A DNA stretch of 52,790 nucleotides from Clostridium ihumii AP5 (GTDB lineage Bacteria > Bacillota > Clostridia > Clostridiales > Clostridiaceae): the NCBI RefSeq assembly GCF_000612845.1, contig NZ_CCAT010000068.1, positions 1 through 52,790 on the forward strand, read 5' to 3'. Every line of letters starts with the position of its first letter. The first letter of the stretch is position 1. The translations under genes and the position numbers were made by a program. Shown here piece after piece: positions 15,843 to 24,985 of this stretch. The notes under the pieces are model-generated. The model had not been told where the DNA came from and ran no database searches. It saw nothing but the letters and a program-made list of their open reading frames with translations.

Positions 15843-16727
15843 TTATAATTTTAAATCTAATCCACTTGCTTTTTTATCTAACATTAGTTTTATTATATCT
15901 GCAATGTAAGCACCAGCTTCAACTGCAGGAGTACCGCCTTTATGTATGTTAGATACAACTGTTCTTCTTGATTCTGGCATTCCAACTGTTGCTTTGTAAG
16001 CTATATAAGCACTCATACTTTCAGCTGTTACAAGACCTGGTCTTTCTCCAACTAATAGACAAGTTACATCTGCTCCAAGTTCTTCTGATACAACATCCAT
16101 AGTTCCAACTCTTCCAAGTCTTACGAAGAATGGGTCTCCTATAGATATTCCGTGTCCTTGTAATCCTTGAATTAATGCTGGTAATATATCTTTTATGTTA
16201 GCTTCGATAGCTTTTGAGCTTAATCCATCAGCAATAAATATTTGAACTTGAGGATTTCTCTTGAATGAACTTAATTTAGCTAATTCTTCTCTAGATATTT
16301 GTCTTCCAAGGTCTGGTCTTGTTATAAACTGGTCTTTAGATTCACATTTTGTTTGAAGTGTTATTAAGTTCATTTCTTTTAATAACTCTTCATTAACATC
16401 TGTAAATACAGCATCTTGAGCTGCAGCGTGGTCTGCTCTAAATCTTAATACTGTTTCAGTTTTGTATCTTGTTCCAGTTTTGCCTATTCCTATTCTTGCA
16501 GGAGTATGCTTTTTCATTTTTAAGTATGCTTCTGCATCTTCTGGATTCTCTACTAATAGAGTTGTTCTTATATCTTTTTCTGTGATGTCTGGAATCATTC
16601 CATTCTCATCTACAGATGTATTTTCTGTGTTATTATTTGCTGCGGCATTAACATTTGAACCGCTATTAGCTGTCATTTCTACTAATACTTGTTCTACTAA
16701 TTTTTTTAAATCATTTTCTGAAAACAT
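15843..16727 (-). CDS. eutC: Ethanolamine ammonia-lyase small subunit EutC
   Basis: 294 residues, matching the family length. With EutB it forms the adenosylcobalamin-dependent lyase that turns ethanolamine into acetaldehyde and ammonia. Residues 1-18 ([17 protein letters not shown]) are the encapsulation helix, followed by an Asn/Ala-rich linker. The conserved core begins at [32 protein letters not shown] and includes [26 protein letters not shown] and [18 protein letters not shown], which contribute to the cobalamin site. It follows eutB by 14 bases. Confidence 0.97.
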   Translation of the reverse strand: MFSENDLKKLVEQVLVEMTANSGSNVNAAANNNTENTSVDENGMIPDITEKDIRTTLLVENPEDAEAYLKMKKHTPARIGIGKTGTRYKTETVLRFRADHAAAQDAVFTDVNEELLKEMNLITLQTKCESKDQFITRPDLGRQISREELAKLSSFKRNPQVQIFIADGLSSKAIEANIKDILPALIQGLQGHGISIGDPFFVRLGRVGTMDVVSEELGADVTCLLVGERPGLVTAESMSAYIAYKATVGMPESRRTVVSNIHKGGTPAVEAGAYIADIIKLMLDKKASGLDLKL

Positions 16728-16741
16728 GTTACTTACCCCTC

Positions 16742-18109
16742 CTACTTTTTAAGAAATACAGAAGCATCTCCTGCTTTTGCTGTTAACTTTCCATCATTCA
16801 TGAAGCCCCATTTTTCTAACCAAGCTTCAAACTCAGCTATTGGTCTCTTATTTAAAAGTTCTCTTAATGTTGCTGTTTCATGGTATCCTGTAGTTTGATA
16901 GTTAAGCATTATATCATCCCCGTGAGGAATTCCCATAAAGTAAGTACACTCTGCTGCTGCTAATAATACAGCTAGGTTTTCTACATCATTTTGATCTGCT
17001 TTCATATGGTTTGTGTAACAAACATCACAACCCATTGGTATTCCACTTAATTTACCCATGAAGTGATCTTCAAGACCTGCTCTTATAACTTCTTTACTAT
17101 CGTATAAGTACTCTGGTCCTATAAATCCAACAACTGTGTTAACTAAGAATGGATCAAACTTTTTCGCAAATCCATAACATCTAGCTTCCATAGTTACTTG
17201 GTCTGCACCATGGTGTGCATCTGCAGATAATTCTGATCCTTGTCCTGTCTCGAAGTACATAACATTTGGACCTGCTGCTGTTCCTTCTTTTAATGCAAGT
17301 TGTCTTGCTTCTTCTATAATTGTTCCTGAAAGACCGAAAGCTTCATTTCCTTTTTCAGATCCTGCAATACTTTGGAATATTAAGTCTGTTGGAGCTCCTT
17401 GTTTTATAGCTTCCATTTGTGTTGTTACGTGAGCAAGAACACAGTTTTGTGTTGGTATTTCGTATTTTTGTTTTATTTCTTCAAATTTCTTTAATACTTT
17501 TACTACACTTCCAACAGTATCATCAACTGGGTTTAATCCTATAACAGCATCACCAATACCATATGTTAAACCTTCTAATAATGAAGCAACTATTCCATCA
17601 ACATCATCTGTTGGGTGGTTTGGTTGTAATCTTGCTGATAATCTTCCAGTTTCTCCTATTGTAGTGTTACAGTGAGCTGTTACTTTTATCTTTTTAGCTC
17701 CTGCTATTAAGTCAAGGTTAGACATAAGTTTAGCTACTGCTGCAATAACCTCACTTGTTAGTCCTCTTGATATTCTTCTTATATCTACACCTGTTGTAGT
17801 ATCTTTTAATATCCATTCTCTTAATTCTGAAATTGTCCAATTTTTAATTTCAGCATATATTTTTTCATTTACTGCATCTTGTATTATTCTTGTAACTTCG
17901 TCTAATTCATAAGCAACAACTGGGTTGTTTCTTATGTCTGCAACTGTTAAATTACTTAATACAACTTTTGCTGCAACTCTTTCTTGAGCTGTTGTAGCAG
18001 CAACACCTGCTAATTTGTCTCCTGATTTTTCTTCATTAGCTTTTGCTAATACTTCTTTTACATCCTTGAACTGATACGTTTTTCCAAATAATTTAGTTTT
18101 TAGTATCAC
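16742..18109 (-). CDS. eutB: Ethanolamine ammonia-lyase large subunit EutB
   Basis: 455 residues, matching EutB of other bacteria. The TIM-barrel subunit binds ethanolamine and the cobalamin with EutC. Diagnostic segments are [47 protein letters not shown] (in parts), [32 protein letters not shown] and [14 protein letters not shown]. The start codon is GTG at 18109, with GGGGTGA about nine bases upstream. Second gene after the third EutV antitermination site. Confidence 0.98.
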   Translation of the reverse strand: MILKTKLFGKTYQFKDVKEVLAKANEEKSGDKLAGVAATTAQERVAAKVVLSNLTVADIRNNPVVAYELDEVTRIIQDAVNEKIYAEIKNWTISELREWILKDTTTGVDIRRISRGLTSEVIAAVAKLMSNLDLIAGAKKIKVTAHCNTTIGETGRLSARLQPNHPTDDVDGIVASLLEGLTYGIGDAVIGLNPVDDTVGSVVKVLKKFEEIKQKYEIPTQNCVLAHVTTQMEAIKQGAPTDLIFQSIAGSEKGNEAFGLSGTIIEEARQLALKEGTAAGPNVMYFETGQGSELSADAHHGADQVTMEARCYGFAKKFDPFLVNTVVGFIGPEYLYDSKEVIRAGLEDHFMGKLSGIPMGCDVCYTNHMKADQNDVENLAVLLAAAECTYFMGIPHGDDIMLNYQTTGYHETATLRELLNKRPIAEFEAWLEKWGFMNDGKLTAKAGDASVFLKK

Positions 18110-18134
18110 TATAGTTCACCCCTCTAAAATAAAA

Positions 18135-19568
18135 TTATGAATTAAATACTAGTGTTTTTATTACTACTGGTACGACTTTCCCATTTACAAGTGGTTTTCC
18201 AATGTCAATATAATCTCCATTTTCAACCTTTATGCTATCTATACAAACTACATTTGTAGCTCTGCCTAGTTTAGCGTAAATAGTTTGTCCTAAAACTTTT
18301 GCAATATCATTTTCTACAACTATAAATAATGGATATTTACTATTAATTAAAGATTCCATACCATTTATAATTGAAGTTGCTAGGTTTTGTATATCTATAA
18401 AGGAAGGATTTTTATTTCCCTTTAAGGCTACTGCTACTAATTGGTTTTCATTTTCTATGTTAAACCAATTAACTTTTTCTTTAATGGCTTTTTCTATTGA
18501 CTCAAAGCCACCATTTTCATCATCTTGTGATAATTTCAAAATTGGTAAATTCTTTATTGGAAACACATCTGCTGTATAAGTTATAGTACTACCACTTATA
18601 TCTGTTGTGTGTGACCCTGCACCTACTACAGTTGCTCTTATAGTTTCTATAGCTTCTTTTAACTTTAGTTTTGAAATTAAGTTTGAGTTTCTTATTTCCT
18701 CACCTAAAATTACACCCATATCACCAAACTTGAAATAATCATTGTAATCTGTATTGTATATATAATCAGCTACTCCACCTGAAAATGTTACATATTCTAT
18801 GTTATAGCCATCTTTAATACCTTTATTAGTTTGAAGATTTTCGTACATTGAAGTTCTAGCTTTAATGCATACAGACTCTTCTAATATCTCAGTCATTTTT
18901 CTTGCTATTTTTCTTAGTTTATCTACATCTGCTATATCTCCAACATTTACATTTACACCTATAGATTCAGCTAATTCTTTTATTTTTGGATATATATAGT
19001 AAATCTTTTTAGTATTTGTATCTATTTTTATAAGTCTTCCACCTATATCCATACATCCTGTGTCTATAAGTTCTCCATTTTTAAATAATGCTAGGTTCGA
19101 AGTTCCTCCACCAATATCTATATTTACAACAAAGGCATTTTCTTCATCAGATACTTTGTCAGCACCTGCTCCTCTACCTGCAATTATTGATTCTAAGTCT
19201 GGACCTGCTGTTGCAACTACAAAATCTCCTGCGAAACCACTTAAAGTTTGAAGCACATCATTTGCATTTTCTTTTCTAGCTGTTTCACCAGTTATTATTA
19301 CAGCCCCAGTTTTAACGTCATTCACACTTACTCCAGCTTTTTCATACTCACTTCTTATTATTTCTTTTACTTTTTCTTTATCTATTTTTGTTTGAGTTAC
19401 AAGTGGTGTAAAATAAATTCCGCTTCTGTAGATAATTTCTTTATCTACAATATTTACTCTTGGTACTGTAAAGTTGCTTGCTGTATTTTCAATTGTTATA
19501 TTGCTAAATACAAGTTGAGTTGTAGAGGTTCCTATATCAATACCTACACTTAAAATTTCTTCTCTCAT
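18135..19568 (-). CDS. eutA: Ethanolamine ammonia-lyase reactivase EutA
   Basis: 477 residues. An actin-like ATPase (SVGIDIGTSTTQLVF near the start, VVNIDIGGGTSNLALF in the middle) that exchanges damaged cobalamin from EutBC. The central part contains ITGETARKENA and VTFSGGVADYIY, typical of EutA. It is the first gene of the third eut segment. The region before its ATG has only a weak ribosome site; a strong AAAGGGGGAA lies about 60 bases upstream and may be brought close by a hairpin. Confidence 0.95.
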   Translation of the reverse strand: MREEILSVGIDIGTSTTQLVFSNITIENTASNFTVPRVNIVDKEIIYRSGIYFTPLVTQTKIDKEKVKEIIRSEYEKAGVSVNDVKTGAVIITGETARKENANDVLQTLSGFAGDFVVATAGPDLESIIAGRGAGADKVSDEENAFVVNIDIGGGTSNLALFKNGELIDTGCMDIGGRLIKIDTNTKKIYYIYPKIKELAESIGVNVNVGDIADVDKLRKIARKMTEILEESVCIKARTSMYENLQTNKGIKDGYNIEYVTFSGGVADYIYNTDYNDYFKFGDMGVILGEEIRNSNLISKLKLKEAIETIRATVVGAGSHTTDISGSTITYTADVFPIKNLPILKLSQDDENGGFESIEKAIKEKVNWFNIENENQLVAVALKGNKNPSFIDIQNLATSIINGMESLINSKYPLFIVVENDIAKVLGQTIYAKLGRATNVVCIDSIKVENGDYIDIGKPLVNGKVVPVVIKTLVFNS

Positions 19569-19636
19569 TTTTGTTACCGTTATATAACTTCTAAGTTTAA
19601 TAAGTTATAAGTTACTTAATACGGATTTCCCCCTTT
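19569..19636 (-). promoter_or_regulatory. Translation-initiation hairpin before eutA
   Basis: On the minus strand a strong site, AAAGGGGGAAAT, is followed by CCGT and then a hairpin ATAACTT/AAGTTAT (19608-19584). ACGG then pairs with CCGT to close the whole structure, and AACAAAAATG follows. If this forms, the G-rich site sits about 12 bases from the ATG instead of about 60. No start codon lies at normal spacing from the site. Confidence 0.45.
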
Positions 19637-19689
19637 CTTTTATAAATTTAATTTCATAATCATTTCTTAATTTTAGAAATTTATTTTTT

Positions 19690-19801
19690 ATAAAATAAAG
19701 CCCAGAATATTCATTAGCTTATTTAAAACAATTTTTAAATAATATCTAATAAATATTCTGGGCTTCATTGCCTTCTTATCAAAAACAGCATTGTATTTGA
19801 T
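19690..19801 (-). promoter_or_regulatory. EutV ANTAR antitermination element upstream of eutA
   Basis: Minus strand. P1 is ATCAAATAC, loop AATGCT, GTTTTTGAT (19801-19778). P2 is GGC, loop AATGAA, GCC (19772-19761), after a five-base linker. Both six-base loops have A at position 1 and G at position 4, the ANTAR signature known from Enterococcus EutV targets. P2 overlaps the terminator whose arms are AAGCCCAGAATATT at 19765 downward and AATATTCTGGGCTT ending at 19698, followed by TATTTTAT. It begins 10 bases after the eutW stop, so it controls read-through from eutSPVW into eutA and beyond. Confidence 0.9.
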
Positions 19802-19811
19802 TTAAACCTAT

Positions 19812-21239
19812 TTAATTTTCAAAATCAAATGTAACAATTGTTCCATTAGAATTTGATTGTATATCAAGTTTTCCCTTAAGTTTATCTGAAACTAAACTTT
19901 TAATAATCATAAGTCCTAAGCTACTTTCCTTCACTTTTGATATATCAAATCCTATACCATCATCAATAATTGATACTTTTGAATATGTATTTCCTTTTTC
20001 TACTTTTACTATTATTTTTCCAACATGCCTATTCTTAAATGCATGCTTTAAACAATTTTGTATTGCTTCATTTACTACTAATGCAACTGCTGTGGATTTA
20101 TCTGAGCTAACAGTTAAATCATCACCTACTATTTCAATAGTTAAATCTAAATTCTCTCTTTTTTCTAAACTTACCATGCATGCTTTTATTTTGTTTATAA
20201 CATCTTTTATATTTACTTCATCAATGCACTCTTTAGCAAGAATTTCATGAGTTATTGCTATACTAAGTATTCTGTTTATACTTTCATTTATAGCATCTCT
20301 AAATTCTTTTCCTTCTATCCTTCTAGATTGAAGTCTTAAAAGACTTGCTATTGTTTGAAGGTTGTTTTTCACTCTATGATGTATTTCTTTTATAACTACT
20401 GATTTTAAAATTAATTCTCTTTCCTTTTCTTTCATATCAGTAATATCTCTTACAAGCATTGCAAGTTTTAATACTTTGCTGCTTTGAACTATATACTTTA
20501 TTTGAAATGACATTTCGCCTATTTCTATTTCTTCGACTTCTATAGATTCATTTTTCATAATATTATCTATAGACTTATTAGATAATGCTAAATTTGAAAA
20601 TTCCATTCCAACTAATTCTTGATTGTATCCAAGTTTTTTATATAACTCTTCTGCTACAGGATTCCTAAATCTTAAAATTCCTTCCTCATCAAAAATAAGT
20701 ATTGCATCATCTATATGATATGTTATGCTTCCATTTTCATCTCTAAGTTTTTTTCCTTCTATTTGAGAAATTAACTCTTCATTCGTTTCTGCTAATATTT
20801 CCATTTTCTTTGTTTTTATAAAATCTTGTGTTATATCTTTTTCTGATATAATTACAGCAATTACTTCACCATTCTCATTAGTTATAGGCTCAACATTTTG
20901 TTTTACTATTATATTTTCTTGTGTTGTTGCCTTTATATCTCTAGATGGTATTCCTGTTTCAAAAGTTCTCATAACTGCTGGCTCATTTTTTCTTATAGCC
21001 AACTTTCCTACAACTTCTTCTTTGTAAAGTGACTCTTTATCTCTAGGTTTTGCACTTACAACTACTATCGCTGCATTTTTTTCATCTTTTGCTAAACAAT
21101 CTATGAAAATATCTGCTTTTGAAGAATCTGCTATAAATTGAAGTGTTCTAGATATACTTTGTATTATCTTTATATCACTTTCCTTTAAAAAAGTATGTTT
21201 TAAGCATATATCTTTTATATTTTCCCTATTTATCTTCAC
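19812..21239 (-). CDS. eutW: Ethanolamine sensor histidine kinase EutW
   Basis: 475 residues, soluble. Residues about 1-150 are the sensory region, 170-270 a PAS domain (AILIFDEEGILRFRNPVAEELY), and 280-475 a HisKA_2/HATPase kinase. The HisKA_2 motif IKEIHHRVKNNLQTIASLL gives a phosphate-accepting histidine at 287 or 288; the ATP lid has DDGIGFD and GLMIIKSL. EutW autophosphorylates in response to ethanolamine and passes phosphate to EutV. Six bases separate it from eutV. Confidence 0.95.
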   Translation of the reverse strand: MKINRENIKDICLKHTFLKESDIKIIQSISRTLQFIADSSKADIFIDCLAKDEKNAAIVVVSAKPRDKESLYKEEVVGKLAIRKNEPAVMRTFETGIPSRDIKATTQENIIVKQNVEPITNENGEVIAVIISEKDITQDFIKTKKMEILAETNEELISQIEGKKLRDENGSITYHIDDAILIFDEEGILRFRNPVAEELYKKLGYNQELVGMEFSNLALSNKSIDNIMKNESIEVEEIEIGEMSFQIKYIVQSSKVLKLAMLVRDITDMKEKERELILKSVVIKEIHHRVKNNLQTIASLLRLQSRRIEGKEFRDAINESINRILSIAITHEILAKECIDEVNIKDVINKIKACMVSLEKRENLDLTIEIVGDDLTVSSDKSTAVALVVNEAIQNCLKHAFKNRHVGKIIVKVEKGNTYSKVSIIDDGIGFDISKVKESSLGLMIIKSLVSDKLKGKLDIQSNSNGTIVTFDFEN

Positions 21240-21245
21240 TTTTAT

Positions 21246-21824
21246 CTATACTTCCTCTTCACTGATAATTATTATTCGAGCTATTTCTTCCATATTAACT
21301 CTCTTTTTCATGCTAAGGTTTCTTATATAAGTATAAGCCTCATCTTCTGAAATGCTTCTTTGTTTCATAAGTATTCCTTTAGCTTTTTCTACAACTTTTC
21401 TAGCTTCTAATTTTTTTTCTAGAACTTTTACATTCTTTTTTATTTCTTTTAATTCTTTACATTTTGATAATGAAACTTCTATAGTGGCTATCAAAGAATT
21501 ATTGTCTAAGGGTTTTACTAGATATCCTACAACCCCTACCTCTTTAGCCTTTTCTATAAAACTTTTGTCACTATAAGCACTTAAAAGCACTACGCCACCA
21601 GCTAGTTCTTCTTTTGCTATTATTTTAGCCGCATTCAAGCCATCTAACAATGGCATCTTAATATCCATAATTATAAGGTCTGGCAAATGTTTTCTAGCAA
21701 GTTCTATAACATCAAAACCATCTGAAGCTTCAGCTACAACATTGTACCCTTCTTCTTCTAACATTTCCCTGATATCCATCCTTGTAATAGGTTCATCGTC
21801 GGCTATTACAATTCTTTTACTCAT
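21246..21824 (-). CDS. eutV: ANTAR-domain response regulator EutV
   Basis: 192 residues from MSKRIVIADDEP. The receiver domain (1-120) has Asp9/Asp10, phospho-acceptor Asp54 in DLIIMDIKMP, and Lys near LVKPLD. A coiled-coil linker leads to the ANTAR RNA-binding domain (about 135-190: VVEKAKGILMKQRSISEDEAYTYIR). When phosphorylated it dimerises and binds paired hairpins to prevent terminators forming. Three such sites are in this locus. The ATG at 21824 is preceded by AGAGGTG; a longer in-frame start would leave that site inside the gene. Confidence 0.96.
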   Translation of the reverse strand: MSKRIVIADDEPITRMDIREMLEEEGYNVVAEASDGFDVIELARKHLPDLIIMDIKMPLLDGLNAAKIIAKEELAGGVVLLSAYSDKSFIEKAKEVGVVGYLVKPLDNNSLIATIEVSLSKCKELKEIKKNVKVLEKKLEARKVVEKAKGILMKQRSISEDEAYTYIRNLSMKKRVNMEEIARIIIISEEEV

Positions 21825-21889
21825 GCGATACACCTCTTTTTGGTAAAACAATATATAGGTTGTTACTAAATTATTTTATCATAAAATGT

Positions 21890-22324
21890 CTAATTAAAGT
21901 TTAAATATTTTTTTAATTCTTCAATTCCTTTATTATTTACAGAACTTAAATAAAATATTTCTCCAGCACCTGCTAATGATAAGAACTCTTTAGCTCTTTT
22001 TAAATCTTCATCATTTTTGCACAAATCAGTTTTTGTACAAATACCTATAACTTGCTTATTAAACATACTTCCAAATCCAGGTGGGAAACTACTGCTTTCA
22101 TTAGTACAATCTTGCACCAACGCTATCACATCCACTTCTGCTGATGTTATAATTAGTGCATTATAGTATATTCTATTATCAATGTATTCTCCTGGAGTAT
22201 CTATTATATAGTCATTAAATTCTATAGCTTGTGTTTTTTTATACTCTATAATCTCGTCTTTCAACCTTTGTGTTAAAGTTGTCTTTCCTGCTCCTATAGA
22301 TCCTATAAGCATTATCTTTTTCAA
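21890..22324 (-). CDS. eutP: Ethanolamine utilisation P-loop protein EutP
   Basis: 144 residues. P-loop GSIGAGKTTL near residue 8, DTPGEY (G3), and a TKTDL-like CTKTDLC (G4) mark a small GTPase-like protein of the EutP/PduV group. The exact role is unsettled; acetate kinase activity has been reported for Salmonella EutP. The start is TTG at 22324, preceded by AGGAGGTACAAGCC, which would lower its translation. It follows eutS by 12 bases. Confidence 0.93.
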   Translation of the reverse strand: MKKIMLIGSIGAGKTTLTQRLKDEIIEYKKTQAIEFNDYIIDTPGEYIDNRIYYNALIITSAEVDVIALVQDCTNESSSFPPGFGSMFNKQVIGICTKTDLCKNDEDLKRAKEFLSLAGAGEIFYLSSVNNKGIEELKKYLNFN

Positions 22325-22336
22325 GGCTTGTACCTC

Positions 22337-22681
22337 CTAAGATTTTGTTATATCTGTCGTTGTAAAAAGCAATACATTTTTAAGCATATTACAAACCTCT
22401 CTCAAGGAAGCTTCTACACTTGAAACATCACCTGTTATAACTAACGACCCACTGAATCTATCTATAAATCCAATTTCAACACCTGCTGCTTTAGTTGCAA
22501 CATCTGAAGCTATAATCGCTGCCTCACTTGGAGTTATTGTAAGAATCCCAATTGCTTCTGAATTCTCTTCGTTAAGTCCTAACTTTTTATAAATTGCTCT
22601 ATTAGGGTGTGCAATTAAGTGAGCTAATGTAACTTGCTTACCAGGAACATATTCCTGTATAACTCTTTGTTTTTCTTCCAT
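22337..22681 (-). CDS. eutS: Microcompartment shell protein EutS
   Basis: 114 residues. A permuted BMC domain, with the family start [23 protein letters not shown], then [42 protein letters not shown] and the end TTDITKS, very close to enterobacterial EutS. This subunit gives bent hexamers that help shell curvature. The ATG at 22681 has GGAGTG six bases upstream; the GTG inside that site is not favoured. First gene of the eutSPVW segment, with its own promoter and EutV element. Confidence 0.96.
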   Translation of the reverse strand: MEEKQRVIQEYVPGKQVTLAHLIAHPNRAIYKKLGLNEENSEAIGILTITPSEAAIIASDVATKAAGVEIGFIDRFSGSLVITGDVSSVEASLREVCNMLKNVLLFTTTDITKS

Positions 22682-22716
22682 TTTTCTCACTCCAATTCTT
22701 TTTTTTAAGACGCAAA

Positions 22717-22791
22717 AGCTCCTTAAATCACTCTCGTTGTGTTTTAAGGAGCTCCATTGCTCTTATATTTATATTGTACGCCGTTGCACAA
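22717..22791 (-). promoter_or_regulatory. EutV ANTAR antitermination element upstream of eutS
   Basis: Minus strand. P1 is TTGTGC, loop AACGGC, GTACAA (22791-22774). P2 is GAGC, loop AATGGA, GCTC (22762-22749). Both loops have A1 and G4. The P2 arm shares GGAGCT with the terminator, whose arms are AGCTCCTTAAA (22753 downward) and TTTAAGGAGCT (ending 22717). The two structures exclude each other, so bound EutV allows transcription into eutS. The T run after the stem is short. Confidence 0.92.
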
Positions 22792-22817
22792 TTTAGTTCT
22801 CATTAATTTATACTAAG

Positions 22818-22846
22818 ATTATATAATTAATATTTTCAATTGTCAA
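22818..22846 (-). promoter_or_regulatory. Sigma-A promoter for eutS-P-V-W
   Basis: On the minus strand, TTGACA (22846-22841), a 17-base spacer and TATAAT (22823-22818) give a consensus promoter. Transcription would start about 20 bases before the P1 hairpin of the EutV element. Confidence 0.88.
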
Positions 22847-22892
22847 TCATTTTCTGAAAATATTTTTAAATTTTCTTACTTAGATAACTTAA

Positions 22893-24062
22893 TTATTTTC
22901 CTTGGTATACAACTTTAAACAATTCTCTCAATTCATCTACTGTAGGTTCTTTTGGATTAGTTTTTGTACATCCATCTTTTAATGCAATTTCTGAAAGCTC
23001 CATTAAATTAGCTTCAAAATCCTCTTTGGTAACTTTTGCATCTTTTAACGTATTTGGAATTTCCATTGTTTTCTTTAATGAGTTTATTGCTCTTATTAAT
23101 GATCTTACGCCTTCTCTTACATTATTACTACTTGTAAGATTTAAGAACTTAGCAATTTGCGCATATCTTTTAGCTGCTTCACTATATTCATTTCTATTGT
23201 TAAAGCTTATATCTGCATTATACTCTATAACATATGGTAATAGTATAGCATTAGATTTTCCATGAGGAATATGGAATCTTCCACCTATTATATGTGCCAT
23301 ACTATGATTAATTCCTAAAGATGCATTTGTAAATGCCATTCCAGCTATGCAAGATGCGTTGTGCATTTTTTCTCTTGCTTCTAAATCTTGTCCATTTTTA
23401 TATGCCTTTTCCAAGTATTCAAACACAAGTTTTATAGCCTTTTCTGCTAAAGCATCACTAAAATCAGAACTTTCTGTTGAAACATATGCTTCTATTGCAT
23501 GTGTTAAAACATCCATTCCTGTATCTGCTGTTATAAAGTTTGGTACTGTTTTTACAAGATTAGCATCTAAAATAGCCATATCTGGTATCATTTCTTCTTC
23601 TACTAATGGATATTTCACATTATACTTTTTATCAGTTATAACTGAAAAAGAAGTAACTTCTGAACCAGTACCACTAGTTGTTGGTATTGCTATAAATAGA
23701 ACTTTTTTATCTTCTTCTGATTTATGTAGACCCTTGTTTATAAGTCCTCTAAAATAACTTATAGCTTTGGCTGCATCTATAGCAGAACCTCCACCTAATG
23801 CAATTACAGCTTCAGGATTACATTCATCCATTGCTTTAATTCCCTTTGACACTATCTCTAGTGGTGGATCTGGCACTATTTCTGAGAATATGCTAAACTC
23901 AATATTAGCTGCCTTTAAATGATCTGTAACTTGATTTATTGTACCAGACTTAACCATAAATGGATCAGTAACAACAAATACTTTTTTGCATTTAATTTCT
24001 CTAAGCTTTTCTAATTTTCCAACTCCAAAGTAAACATTAGGTCCTACTTTAAAATTACTCAT
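22893..24062 (-). CDS. eutG: Iron-containing alcohol dehydrogenase EutG
   Basis: 389 residues, group III iron alcohol dehydrogenase. NAD-binding motif ALGGGSAIDAAKAI follows the first third; iron ligands sit in DAILDAN-type DMAILDANL, HAIEAYVS, SMAHIIGGRFHIPHGKSNAI. It reduces acetaldehyde to ethanol and regenerates NAD+ for EutE. It is the first eut gene of the locus and has its own promoter and antitermination element. No terminator is obvious between its stop and the eutS promoter 46 bases downstream. Confidence 0.93.
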   Translation of the reverse strand: MSNFKVGPNVYFGVGKLEKLREIKCKKVFVVTDPFMVKSGTINQVTDHLKAANIEFSIFSEIVPDPPLEIVSKGIKAMDECNPEAVIALGGGSAIDAAKAISYFRGLINKGLHKSEEDKKVLFIAIPTTSGTGSEVTSFSVITDKKYNVKYPLVEEEMIPDMAILDANLVKTVPNFITADTGMDVLTHAIEAYVSTESSDFSDALAEKAIKLVFEYLEKAYKNGQDLEAREKMHNASCIAGMAFTNASLGINHSMAHIIGGRFHIPHGKSNAILLPYVIEYNADISFNNRNEYSEAAKRYAQIAKFLNLTSSNNVREGVRSLIRAINSLKKTMEIPNTLKDAKVTKEDFEANLMELSEIALKDGCTKTNPKEPTVDELRELFKVVYQGK

Positions 24063-24090
24063 ACTTTCACATCCTATTATAAATTTTTAT

Positions 24091-24161
24091 AAAATAAAAA
24101 ACTCCCTAAGAAAAACTTAAGGAGCTTCATTACTCTTTTAAAATTACACATCATTGTGCAA
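24091..24161 (-). promoter_or_regulatory. EutV ANTAR antitermination element upstream of eutG
   Basis: Minus strand. P1 is TTGCAC, loop AATGAT, GTGTAA (24161-24144). P2 is GAGT, loop AATGAA, GCTC (24135-24122), eight bases later. The terminator CTCCTTAAG, loop TTTTT, CTTAGGGAG (24124-24102) is followed by TTTTTTATTTT. P2 and the terminator share bases, so they are mutually exclusive. Both loops have A1 and G4. Confidence 0.92.
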
Positions 24162-24190
24162 AATTTCACATATTCATTTTTATATTTTTG

Positions 24191-24219
24191 ATTTTATAAC
24201 TTTCTGTTATTTCTGTCAA
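24191..24219 (-). promoter_or_regulatory. Sigma-A promoter for eutG
   Basis: On the minus strand TTGACA (24219-24214), 17 bases, TAAAAT (24196-24191). It begins 10 bases after the stop codon of the glycerophosphodiesterase gene. Confidence 0.82.
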
Positions 24220-24228
24220 TAGTGTATT

Positions 24229-24969
24229 TTATATATTATCACCTTGCTTATCTTTTAAAATCTTACAAAGTAGCTCTGGCTTATTTGTTATTATACCATC
24301 TACATCTAATTCTACAATTTTTTTTAAATCCTCTTCATCATTAACTGTATAAACATTTATTCCAATATTTTTGCTTTTACATTCTTCTATATTTTCCTTA
24401 GTTAAAAAATTATAACTAGGATGAATATAATTTACTCTATATGGACTTATATATGAATTTAAATTGTTGCTCATTACTGGGCATAATGCCCCTACTTTTA
24501 TTCTTGGACATACAGCCTTTATTTTAAATATAGAGCTGTGATTAAAACTTGATATTATTACATTGTCCTCTAATCCTGCTCTAAAAACTTCATATAGTAT
24601 TTCTATCTCTATATCTTTATATTTAACTATAGAATTTTTTATTTCTAAATTTACTGTTATATTTTTATTTTTTACAAATTGTAAAAAACTCCTTAGTGTC
24701 GGAATTCTACATGTAGAAAATCTTCTATCTTTAAAACTTCCTGCATCCAGTGATGTTAATTCTTCATATTTCTTCTCGCATACTAGACCTACCCCATCTG
24801 TAGTCCTATCCAAATACTCATCATGAATTAGAACTAATACTCCATCTTTAGTCCTTTGCACATCTGTTTCTATACCTGTGCAGCCCATCTCAATAGCTTT
24901 ACTAAATGCCAACATTGTATTTTCAGGATATGATTCACTAGCTCCCCTATGTGCATAATTAACAATCAT
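24229..24969 (-). CDS. Glycerophosphodiester phosphodiesterase
   Basis: 246 residues, GDPD TIM-barrel. YAHRGASESYPENTMLAF and GIETDVQRTKDGVLVLIHDEYLDRTTDG carry the catalytic His, Glu, Asp and second His; LEIKN holds a later acid. No signal peptide, so it acts in the cytoplasm. Such enzymes split glycerophosphodiesters to glycerol 3-phosphate and the head-group alcohol, which is ethanolamine if the substrate is glycerophosphoethanolamine. It lies just upstream of eutG on the same strand, 16 bases after a methyltransferase gene. The link to ethanolamine is inference. Confidence 0.93.
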   Translation of the reverse strand: MIVNYAHRGASESYPENTMLAFSKAIEMGCTGIETDVQRTKDGVLVLIHDEYLDRTTDGVGLVCEKKYEELTSLDAGSFKDRRFSTCRIPTLRSFLQFVKNKNITVNLEIKNSIVKYKDIEIEILYEVFRAGLEDNVIISSFNHSSIFKIKAVCPRIKVGALCPVMSNNLNSYISPYRVNYIHPSYNFLTKENIEECKSKNIGINVYTVNDEEDLKKIVELDVDGIITNKPELLCKILKDKQGDNI

Positions 24970-24985
24970 CTTCCCACCTCATTTT

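Noticed and set aside
24229-24969. Secreted glycerophosphodiesterase such as GlpQ
   Set aside because: No signal peptide or membrane helix precedes the catalytic domain, so a cytoplasmic UgpQ-like form is more likely.
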